From positions 1 to 10,235 of the forward strand of contig JAGXHH010000050.1 in the NCBI GenBank assembly GCA_024636355.1: DNA of 10,235 bases. Direction: 5' to 3'. This DNA comes from Desulfobacteraceae bacterium. Its GTDB lineage: Bacteria; Desulfobacterota; Desulfobacteria; Desulfobacterales; Desulfosalsimonadaceae. Below are positions 1-5,843 of the stretch, piece after piece. A program made the translations under genes and the position numbers. The notes beneath the pieces were generated by a model that saw nothing but the letters and a program-made list of their open reading frames with translations, did not search any database and was not told the origin of the DNA. Positions within the stretch are counted from its first letter, which is position 1; each line of letters opens with the position of its first letter.

Positions 1-1643
1 GCTTTGATTACACCTGTGTCGATTCGGTCCAGGCCCTGAGGAAGCACCAGCGTGCCCTGACCCGCGAAGGGCAGGTACGCCATGGAAATACCCGCCACGA
101 AAAAGACGATCGTCATCAGGTAGATGACCCGCGCCACTGGGTGCTGGGCTTCGATAACCGGGACAAGCTGGATTTCTATAAAAAGCAGGCACAGGAACTT
201 GCCGAACAGCTCGAAGAAAATAAAAGACTGGCGAAAGAGCTTCGCGAAAAAGAAGAAGGGGCCGAAAAACGGGCCCTGTCCTGCCAGACCCTGGTCAACA
301 TGCAATGGGAGGAAATCGATATTGCGCCCATAATTGACCGGATTAACACCATCGATAAACAGCTGGAAGAGATTCGCCGGGGCAACCAGGCGCTTCAACA
401 GATCCAGCAGCGTATCGAGGGCGCGCGCAGCGAACTTATAAAAGTGAATCAGGCACAGCAGGACCGCCGCCTCGATGCCCGCCAGGTGGAAAAGGATATC
501 CTGGAGAAGACCAGCGAATTGAACGTATTGAAGTCATATTCCGCCGACCGGACACTTTCCCCGGAACAGCGCGAGGGGCTTGCAGCACGATGGCGCGCCC
601 TGGAAGAAAAATCATCGCTGGATAAACTGGACAAGCAAATGGGTCTTCTCGAACGCCGGCTGAACGGGGAAATCCGCAGCTTGACCGACGAGCGGTACAG
701 CCTGGAAAAAGAAATCGAAAACCGTTTCGCCGATTTCAAGCGGCGCTGGCCGGCCGAATCGAGCGATCTGGATGCCACGCCGGCCAGCGCTGCCGATTTT
801 CTGGCCAAACTGCATCGGCTGGAGGTGGACGGACTTCCCCGGCATGAAAAACGATTTTTCGATCTGCTCAAGGACCAGAGCCACCAGAACCTGGCATCCC
901 TCAACTCCCACCTGCGCCAGGCGCGAAACCAGATCCGGGAACGAATGGAACTGGTCAACGAGGGGCTGCAGCACGCCGAATTCAATCGGGGATCCTACCT
1001 GCGCATCGATGTCATCGACCGCCAACTGGTCGAGGTCCAGGATTTCAAGCGCCTTGTTCATGAAGCCTTAAGCCATGCCTGGATCGAGGACCGCGAAACG
1101 GCGGAACGCCGATTCGGAATCCTGCGGCGCATTGTCGAACGCCTGGCCGATCCGGACCCGCAACAGCGACGCTGGCGAGAGGCGGTCCTGGACGTGCGCC
1201 AGCATGTGGAGTTCATTGCCAGGGAACTGGGGGCGGAAGGAGAGGAAATCGAAATATACCGCAGCGGCGCCGGTAAATCCGGTGGACAGCGCCAGAAGCT
1301 CGCCACCACCTGCCTGGCCGCAGCCCTCCGGTACCAGCTCAGCGGCACCGATCACAAGAGCCCGGCATACGCCCCCGTGATCCTGGACGAAGCCTTCGAT
1401 AAGACCGACAATGAATTCACGGCACTGGCCATGAATATCTTCATCAGTTTCGGCTTCCAGATGGTGGTCGCCACCCCGCTAAAATCCGTCATGACACTGG
1501 AGCCTTTCATCGGCGGGGCCTGTTTTGTCGATATCAACGAACGGCAGCGATCCGGCGTCCTCCTGATTGAATACGACGATGACCGAAAACGCCTGAATCT
1601 CCCGGAGCAGACCCGTGACGATGCGGAAATTGCAGTTTCCTGA
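1..1643 (+). CDS. jetC: JetC, SMC-like ATPase subunit of Wadjet (C-terminal half, 5' partial)
   Basis: The reading frame is open from base 3 to the TAA stop, so the gene enters from the left and the ATG at 141 is only an internal methionine. The visible 546 residues are about half of a typical JetC (roughly 1,100 residues). They begin with a conserved basic stretch (ALTREGQVRH, then HEKDDR and WVLGFDNRDKL) seen near the middle of MukB/MksB-like Wadjet ATPases. A long Glu/Lys/Gln-rich descending coiled coil follows. The C-terminal head lobe has the ABC signature SGGQ at 1278-1289 and a Walker B motif VILDEAF with its Asp-Glu pair at 1386-1391, followed by the D-loop-like DKTD. The Walker A half lies outside the window. 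In the family, JetABC forms a loop-extruding SMC complex that recognises small circular DNA for JetD to cut. Both visible ATPase motifs are intact, so the protein looks functional. The gene overlaps jetD by 29 bases, which suggests translational coupling. Confidence 0.92.
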   Translation, partial: FDYTCVDSVQALRKHQRALTREGQVRHGNTRHEKDDRHQVDDPRHWVLGFDNRDKLDFYKKQAQELAEQLEENKRLAKELREKEEGAEKRALSCQTLVNMQWEEIDIAPIIDRINTIDKQLEEIRRGNQALQQIQQRIEGARSELIKVNQAQQDRRLDARQVEKDILEKTSELNVLKSYSADRTLSPEQREGLAARWRALEEKSSLDKLDKQMGLLERRLNGEIRSLTDERYSLEKEIENRFADFKRRWPAESSDLDATPASAADFLAKLHRLEVDGLPRHEKRFFDLLKDQSHQNLASLNSHLRQARNQIRERMELVNEGLQHAEFNRGSYLRIDVIDRQLVEVQDFKRLVHEALSHAWIEDRETAERRFGILRRIVERLADPDPQQRRWREAVLDVRQHVEFIARELGAEGEEIEIYRSGAGKSGGQRQKLATTCLAAALRYQLSGTDHKSPAYAPVILDEAFDKTDNEFTALAMNIFISFGFQMVVATPLKSVMTLEPFIGGACFVDINERQRSGVLLIEYDDDRKRLNLPEQTRDDAEIAVS

Positions 1644-2775
1644 TACCGTTCGAGAAGCCTTGCGGCGACGCTACGCACGCCAAAAGAAGGATTGGCTCGA
1701 CGGCGGCGGCGACTGGCCCATGACGGTGACCCTCGGACAAGTGAGCGAATCCGATGCGCTACGTCAAACCGGTTATGTTCGCGACTGGATTCGCGCCTGG
1801 CAGGAATGGAACGGGCCCGGCACCCTGGAGTGGACAGAACGCCTCTGGCGGACCATCGGCGCCCAGCAACTTCCCGGCCGCCTTCTTCTCACCTCGCCGG
1901 AAGAAGTATCCGCATGGGTGGGGGAAGAACATCGCTGGCGATCGGCGCGGGACCGGTACCGGAGATTGACCAGTCGATGGCCGTTGCTGAGGCATCGTCT
2001 TTACCGTCATTTCGATGTACTTGCCGATTATGCCGACCCGGACATCGATCGGCTCGAATCATTACTCGACTGGCTGAACTATAATCCGCAGTCCAATCTT
2101 TATCCGCGCCAGTTGCCGATTTCCGGGCTCGACAGCAAATGGCTGGAATCCCGCCGGGGTCTGGTTACGGACCTGGTGACCGCAATGCAGGGAAATGATC
2201 CGGATGGAACGGAATTTCATCAGTGCTGCGGTCTGCGGCCGCCGCCGACGTTGGTTCACCTGCGAATACTCGATCCGGCGCTTCGACAGCAGGTGGGCGG
2301 ACTCGGGGACATTACCGCTCCCATCGGCGAAATCGCCGGACTCGCACTTTCTGTTAAGCGCCTGTTCATTGTCGAAAATCTGCAGACAGGCCTGGCCTTT
2401 GAGGATATGGTCGGCGCGGTGGTCGTCATGGCCCTCGGGTATGGCGTGGATATACTCGCCCGCCTGGATTGGATCCGGGACGCCGAATGCGTTTACTGGG
2501 GCGACATCGACACCCACGGGTTTGCCATTCTAAACCGTGCCCGCACCCACCTGCCCCGTCTCAAATCCCGGCTCATGGACGAAACTACTCTCCTTGATCA
2601 TAAATACCTATGGGTCGAAGAAAGGCTGCCCCATACAGCCGATACCCTCCCCCTCCTGACCGATGAAGAGGAGATCGTGTATCGCGGACTCAAGCAAAAT
2701 CAATGGGGGTCAAATGTGCGACTCGAACAGGAAAGGCTCCCCTGGCCCGAGGTGTGGCCGGTGTTGAAATACTGA
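1615..2775 (+). CDS. jetD: JetD, Toprim-domain nuclease subunit of Wadjet
   Basis: This 386-residue protein matches the DUF3322 (N-terminal) plus DUF2220 (C-terminal, Toprim-like) architecture and usual length of JetD. The C-terminal half shows the Toprim metal-binding signature: a hydrophobic strand ending in Glu254 (LFIVENLQTG) and, about 40 residues later, the DxD motif in YWGDIDTHGF (Asp297 and Asp299). The N-terminal half is charged and helical with many Trp and Arg, as expected for the arm that contacts DNA and the Jet complex. The chosen start is GTG at 1615, because GGAG at 1604-1607 sits 7 bases upstream. The alternative ATG at 1621 would be 13 bases away. Either start overlaps the end of jetC. 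In established Wadjet systems JetD cleaves plasmid DNA after JetABC has extruded it. The next gene is 364 bases away, so jetD closes the operon, in line with the usual jetABCD order. Confidence 0.93.
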   Translation: MTMRKLQFPDTVREALRRRYARQKKDWLDGGGDWPMTVTLGQVSESDALRQTGYVRDWIRAWQEWNGPGTLEWTERLWRTIGAQQLPGRLLLTSPEEVSAWVGEEHRWRSARDRYRRLTSRWPLLRHRLYRHFDVLADYADPDIDRLESLLDWLNYNPQSNLYPRQLPISGLDSKWLESRRGLVTDLVTAMQGNDPDGTEFHQCCGLRPPPTLVHLRILDPALRQQVGGLGDITAPIGEIAGLALSVKRLFIVENLQTGLAFEDMVGAVVVMALGYGVDILARLDWIRDAECVYWGDIDTHGFAILNRARTHLPRLKSRLMDETTLLDHKYLWVEERLPHTADTLPLLTDEEEIVYRGLKQNQWGSNVRLEQERLPWPEVWPVLKY

Positions 2776-2852
2776 TCCCGATATATTGCAAGCGGATCTT
2801 GTCTTCAGGCACTATATTCAGCACATCCTATAACCAGGGCTTCTATGCCACC

Positions 2853-2909
2853 GTTTTTTTGGCAGACGTGAACGTACTCGTGCACGGATCGGCTTTTCGA
2901 AAAACCTGA
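2853..2909 (+). pseudogene. Remnant of a PIN-domain (VapC-like) toxin N-terminus
   Basis: The stretch reads VFLADVNVLVHGSAFRKT and then TGA. FLADVNVLVHAFR-type sequence is the hallmark first strand of PIN-domain ribonuclease toxins, and its Asp is the first acidic metal ligand. Here a 6-base insertion (GGATCG) appears to add Gly-Ser between VH and AFRKT. The frame stops after 19 codons where a VapC would continue for about 110 more. The only nearby ATG (2845) is out of frame and would come into frame if the T7 run at 2854-2860 were one base longer. A TTG at 2859 is in frame. No antitoxin gene is visible upstream. Similarity is by motif recall on a short stretch, so chance resemblance remains possible. 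Confidence 0.45.
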
Positions 2910-2916
2910 AAGTTAT

Positions 2917-2930
2917 TAACTGAACAGTTA
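2917..2930. repeat. Small perfect dyad TAACTG-AA-CAGTTA
   Basis: Six-base arms separated by AA form a compact perfect inverted repeat in AT-rich sequence between the PIN remnant and the MITE-like element. AGTTATTA also occurs twice as a direct repeat here (2911-2918 and 2926-2933). It could be an operator or a leftover of the lost toxin's autoregulatory site. No function can be assigned. Confidence 0.35.
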
Positions 2931-2945
2931 TTACAATGATAGAAT

Positions 2946-3067
2946 CGTAGGTTGGGCTGAGCCATCGTTGGGCTTCGCTGAATTGAATCAGTTGGAGACG
3001 GCACAACTTTTGGAACCTCATCGAACAGCGAAGCCCAACGGTCATTGGCCGCTCAACCCAACCTACG
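2946..3067. mobile_element. MITE-like inverted-repeat element (GTAGGTTGGG type)
   Basis: A 122-bp element is bounded by 17-bp terminal inverted repeats, CGTAGGTTGGGCTGAGC (2946-2962) and its complement at 3051-3067, with one mismatch. A second nested pair of perfect 15-bp arms, CGTTGGGCTTCGCTG, lies at 2966-2980 and 3026-3040. The centre (2981-3025) is non-coding. Interspersed elements starting GTAGGTTGGGTTGAG and containing TTGGGCTTCGCT are widespread in many proteobacterial genomes and are regarded as non-autonomous repeats. No transposase is present, and I see no clear target-site duplication at the edges. Transcribed, it would fold into one long interrupted hairpin that could separate jetD transcription from the downstream MFS gene. 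Confidence 0.75.
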
Positions 3068-3077
3068 GCAGCTCTTT

Positions 3078-3094
3078 ATCTCTTAACCAGAGAT
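3078..3094. promoter_or_regulatory. Dyad ATCTCT-TAACC-AGAGAT upstream of the MFS gene
   Basis: Perfect 6-base arms around a 5-base centre end 45 bases before the MFS start codon and 10 bases beyond the MITE-like element. The position suits an operator or a small leader hairpin. There is no clear sigma-70 promoter in this stretch, and no regulator gene next door that would suggest a ligand. This is a site seen in the sequence with no known function. Confidence 0.3.
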
Positions 3095-3139
3095 CCCGTG
3101 AAATCTGCTGAACCAATACGAATTTAAGGATCGGTCTAT

Positions 3140-4333
3140 ATGAACAGCGAACAGCGACAGCCGCCCCCTTCTGTCTTTCGCCCTGATCAGCTCGGGCCGA
3201 TCCTGTTTATCACCATGATTTTTTTTCTCACCTTTGTTTCCCGGGTGCTGATTTCGCCGCTGATGCCGAAAATCGAGGAATCCCTTGGTCTGACGCATAC
3301 CGAATCCGGGGCTCTCTTTTTGTTTATGGCCGTGGGTTATGTCATTTCCCTGATCGGTTCCGGATTTGTCTCCGCCCGTATCTGCCACAAGAAAACGATC
3401 GTTCTTGCCGCCTGCGGCGTCGGTCTGGGGCTGTGCATGGTGTCGCTTTCCGGCAGCATCTGGAGTCTGCGGGGGGCCGTGTTTGCCGTGGGACTCGCCG
3501 CCGGCCTGTACCTGCCGTCCGGGATCACCACATTGACTGACATGATCGACGCCCGGCAATGGGGCAGAATGATCTCGCTGCATGAATTGGCGCCGAACTT
3601 AGGATTCATTACTGCACCCCTCATTGCCGAAATGCTCTTGATTTTTATGCCCTGGCGGGGGGTTCCGCTGGTTCTCGGTATTGTCGCCATCGGATTGGGC
3701 CTCCTGTTTGCGGCCTTCGGAAAAGGCGGCGATTTCCCCGGAAAAATACCGGATATCAACGCGTCCCGGGCACTGTTTGCCATCCGGGACTTCTGGATCA
3801 TGGTCGTCCTGTTCGGCCTGGCGATCAGCGGCACCATGGGCATCTACATGATGCTCCCCCTTTACCTGGTCAACGAAGTCGGCCTTTCCAGCGAATTCGC
3901 CAATACCCTGATCTCGATGTCCCGGCTGCTCGGAATGGGCGCATCTCTGCTCAGCGGGTGGGCAACCGACCGGTTCGGCCCCCGCAGAACCCTCATGGTC
4001 ATACTCGGCATGATCGGAACCAGCACGATCCTGCTCGGTGCGGCACAGGGCAAAGTATTTGTCCTGACCATGCTATTTATCCAGGCATCCTTTGCGACGA
4101 CATTCTTTCCCGCCGGCTATGCCGTGCTTTCCGCTGTCGGCCCGCCCGAATACCGGAACGTTGCCGTTTCGTTCACAGTTCCATTCGCCTTTATTTTCGG
4201 CGGGGGAATTGCACCGACTCTTATCGGCCTGACCGGGGATGCGGGTTCGTTTGGGGCCGGCATTGCCCTCATCGGCATCCTGATCGCCGCAAGCGCCATC
4301 CTGCCGAGATTCCTGGCCTGCCGGGTCAGATAA
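3140..4333 (+). CDS. Major facilitator superfamily (MFS) transporter
   Basis: This 397-residue polytopic inner-membrane protein has about twelve hydrophobic segments arranged as two six-helix halves. A short hydrophilic linker around residues 193-215 (FGKGGDFPGKIPDINASR) joins them. The MFS motif A is clear in the second half as GWATDRFGPRR (residues 273-283). Its first-half counterpart (GSGFVSARICHKK) is degenerate and lacks the usual Asp. There is no signal peptide, and the N-terminus is cytoplasmic and charged. The start is supported by AAGGA at 3126-3130, nine bases before the ATG. MFS permeases move small solutes by uniport, symport or antiport. Nothing in the sequence or the neighbours identifies the substrate, and no catabolic or resistance gene is coupled to it. 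It appears monocistronic, with the MITE-like element upstream and a possible separate promoter downstream. Confidence 0.9.
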   Translation: MNSEQRQPPPSVFRPDQLGPILFITMIFFLTFVSRVLISPLMPKIEESLGLTHTESGALFLFMAVGYVISLIGSGFVSARICHKKTIVLAACGVGLGLCMVSLSGSIWSLRGAVFAVGLAAGLYLPSGITTLTDMIDARQWGRMISLHELAPNLGFITAPLIAEMLLIFMPWRGVPLVLGIVAIGLGLLFAAFGKGGDFPGKIPDINASRALFAIRDFWIMVVLFGLAISGTMGIYMMLPLYLVNEVGLSSEFANTLISMSRLLGMGASLLSGWATDRFGPRRTLMVILGMIGTSTILLGAAQGKVFVLTMLFIQASFATTFFPAGYAVLSAVGPPEYRNVAVSFTVPFAFIFGGGIAPTLIGLTGDAGSFGAGIALIGILIAASAILPRFLACRVR

Positions 4334-4354
4334 ATAGCCTGAGGTTTCTTTTGC

Positions 4355-4384
4355 TTGACACTTCGGCATTTTAGGAAAACTATT
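4355..4384 (+). promoter_or_regulatory. Possible sigma-70 promoter for the EEP-family gene
   Basis: A consensus -35 hexamer TTGACA lies at 4355-4360, shortly after the MFS stop. The -10 is weaker: ACTATT at 4379-4384 (18-base spacer), or TATTGT at 4381-4386 with a long 20-base spacer. Transcription would start about 45 bases before the ATG at 4438. The -35 is convincing by eye, the -10 is not. Confidence 0.35.
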
Positions 4385-4437
4385 GTGACTGAATGATTCG
4401 AACTCACCAAAGACCTACAGACGAATGGAACCTTTGA

Positions 4438-5508
4438 ATGACCAGGCAGCTCATCTATTCGCTCATCGCCGCCCTTGCCATTGGTTTGGCGGTATTCGCC
4501 CTGATCTGGTTCACCACATTTCACCCAAAACCCATCGAGACCGTGCCGACAGCCTGCACCGGAGGGCCGCCACTTCTTGAATCCGGCCAGACGGTTCGGG
4601 TGCTCAACTGGAATGTCCAGTTCATGGCGGGCAAAGACTACTACTTTTTTTACGAGGGCGGATCTGACGTTCGGCCGGAATCGGCTGACATCGATAAGAC
4701 GCTGGATGCCGTGGCCGAAATCATCCTGAATGAAGATCCGGATATCGTCTTGCTCCAGGAAGTCGATGTCGGCGCCAAGCGCACCGATTACGGAAACCAG
4801 GTGGAAGACCTGCTCGAACGGCTGCCGGACACCTTTTATCCCTGCCGTTCTTCCGCGTATTACTGGAAAGCCGCATACGTCCCCCACGCCCGAATCAAGG
4901 GAGCGGTCGGCATGAAACTTGTCACACTATCCAAATACCGCATCGATTCCGCCACCCGGTACCGATTGCCGCTGATCCCTGAAGGCATGATCCGCCAGCA
5001 GTTCAACCTGAAACGGGCGGTGCTCGAAACCACCCTGCCGGTCGAGGGAGGCGGAAATTTCGCCGTGCTCAACACCCATTTTTCGGCCTTCGCCCAGGGA
5101 ACCGACACCTTGGAACGGCAGGTTGCCAGGATCAAAGACATTATGGACCGGTTGTCGAAAAACAACATTGCGTGGATTGCAGGCGGGGATTACAACCTGC
5201 TGCCTCCCGGGCCGGCATACACGCGGCTTTCCGGGGAAGAAAAGGCCGATTACCGCCCCCAGAGCGAAATCATTCCACTCTTCAATGCCTATAAAGCGGT
5301 CCCCAGCCTCGACGAGGTAAACAGTGACAATTACGAAAACTGGTACACCCATTTTCCCAATAACCCGGCGATCAAAAAACCGGACAAAACCATCGATTTC
5401 ATATTTTACAGCGAGTCCGTATCCTTAGGCAGCCATCACGTCCGACAGAAGGATACCCTCAATATTTCCGACCACCTGCCGGTGGTGGCGGAATTTATTA
5501 TTCCCTGA
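4438..5508 (+). CDS. Membrane-anchored endonuclease/exonuclease/phosphatase (EEP) family protein
   Basis: This 356-residue protein starts with a single hydrophobic segment (residues 6-25, following MTRQ). That suggests a signal anchor placing the catalytic domain in the periplasm. The rest is a full EEP (DNase I/sphingomyelinase-like) fold with all its motifs in order: LNWNVQ (residues 56-61), LLQEVD with metal-binding Glu108, NTHFSA with catalytic His214, GGDYN with Asp251 and Asn253, TIDF with Asp320, and the terminal SDHLPV with the Asp345-His346 pair. The family hydrolyses phosphodiester or phosphomonoester bonds in nucleic acids, phospholipids or inositol phosphates with Mg2+. The set of ligands does not tell which. 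A periplasmic location argues for extracellular DNA or phospholipid head groups over DNA repair, but this is inference. The ribosome-binding site is weak (TGGAA, about eight bases before the ATG). The gene lies 104 bases after the MFS gene and may be separately transcribed. Confidence 0.85.
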   Translation: MTRQLIYSLIAALAIGLAVFALIWFTTFHPKPIETVPTACTGGPPLLESGQTVRVLNWNVQFMAGKDYYFFYEGGSDVRPESADIDKTLDAVAEIILNEDPDIVLLQEVDVGAKRTDYGNQVEDLLERLPDTFYPCRSSAYYWKAAYVPHARIKGAVGMKLVTLSKYRIDSATRYRLPLIPEGMIRQQFNLKRAVLETTLPVEGGGNFAVLNTHFSAFAQGTDTLERQVARIKDIMDRLSKNNIAWIAGGDYNLLPPGPAYTRLSGEEKADYRPQSEIIPLFNAYKAVPSLDEVNSDNYENWYTHFPNNPAIKKPDKTIDFIFYSESVSLGSHHVRQKDTLNISDHLPVVAEFIIP

Positions 5509-5531
5509 AATGTTTAGATGAAAGTGAAATC

Positions 5532-5613
5532 AACCACTGAGGCCACAGCTATCACAGAGATAAACCATTTTAAATAAGGTGCAGTTCTCTGTGAACTCTG
5601 AGCCTCTGTGGTT
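5532..5613. repeat. Imperfect palindrome of CACAGAG-type words
   Basis: The left arm at 5532-5560 (AACCACTGAGGC..., ending CACAGAGA) pairs with 5586-5613 (TCTCTGTGA..., ending CTCTGTGGTT), with a few mismatches and one gap. The loop of about 25 bases is AT-rich. Arms of this ACCACAGAG type occur in large numbers between genes of many deltaproteobacterial and other genomes. The palindrome begins 24 bases after the EEP stop codon and would form a long hairpin in the 3' end of its mRNA, but it is not followed by a T-run. Confidence 0.65.
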
Positions 5614-5638
5614 TAAACGGACTTTTAATAAGGGCATT

Positions 5639-5660
5639 AAGATTAAGAGCAAGATTAAGA
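5639..5660. repeat. Short direct repeat AAGATTAAGA
   Basis: AAGATTAAGA occurs at 5639-5648 and again at 5651-5660, between the two palindromes of the 5509-5843 gap, in purine-rich low-complexity sequence. No function is evident. Confidence 0.4.
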
Positions 5661-5687
5661 TTGATGGACTCGTAAAAAATCTAAATC

Positions 5688-5766
5688 TCTCGCAAAGACG
5701 CAAAGAACGCCAAGGTAAGTGCATAATATTAATTATTTTCTTTGCGGCCTTTGCGTCTTTGCGAGA
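5688..5766. repeat. Palindrome of iterated CGCAAAGA words
   Basis: The 27-base left arm (5688-5714) begins TCTCGCAAAGACGCAAAG. It pairs with 5740-5766, which ends CTTTGCGAGA, at 24 of 27 positions. The 25-base loop is AT-rich. Each arm is itself a near-tandem array of a 7-9 base word (CGCAAAGA). The same type of element is scattered through intergenic regions of Desulfobacterota and other genomes. It ends 77 bases before the M20 peptidase gene. A frame open through it at 5579-5830 is an artefact of the repeat. Confidence 0.7.
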
Positions 5767-5843
5767 AAAAAATACTTTTTTAGAGCAAGCAAATCGGTCA
5801 TCTGCAATTTGGAAAGTATTTCAAATCTGATTAAGGATACACC

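Noticed and set aside
141..143. ATG at 141 as the start of the jetC coding region.
   Set aside because: The same frame is open to the left edge and encodes conserved JetC sequence (ALTREGQVRH, HEKDDR) before this codon, so it is an internal Met.
2844..2864. TGCCA...TGGCA with a T7 run as an intrinsic terminator for jetD.
   Set aside because: The T-run sits inside the would-be loop and is not downstream of the stem. The stem is only 5 bp, and the sequence is better explained as the PIN-toxin remnant.
4117..4887. A 256-codon open frame on the - strand spanning the MFS/EEP junction.
   Set aside because: It lies antisense to two well-supported genes with intact motifs, has no recognisable domain, and is the kind of shadow frame expected in GC-rich coding DNA. 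The same applies to the antisense frames at 449-985, 612-1061, 6524-7024 and 6639-7268.
5579..5830. An 83-codon open frame on the + strand in the gap before the M20 gene (reads SQRRKERQG ... FAAFASLREK).
   Set aside because: It is created by the CGCAAAGA palindrome and the neighbouring repeat. Such repeat-derived peptides are commonly mis-annotated, and it lacks a ribosome-binding site and any recognisable domain.
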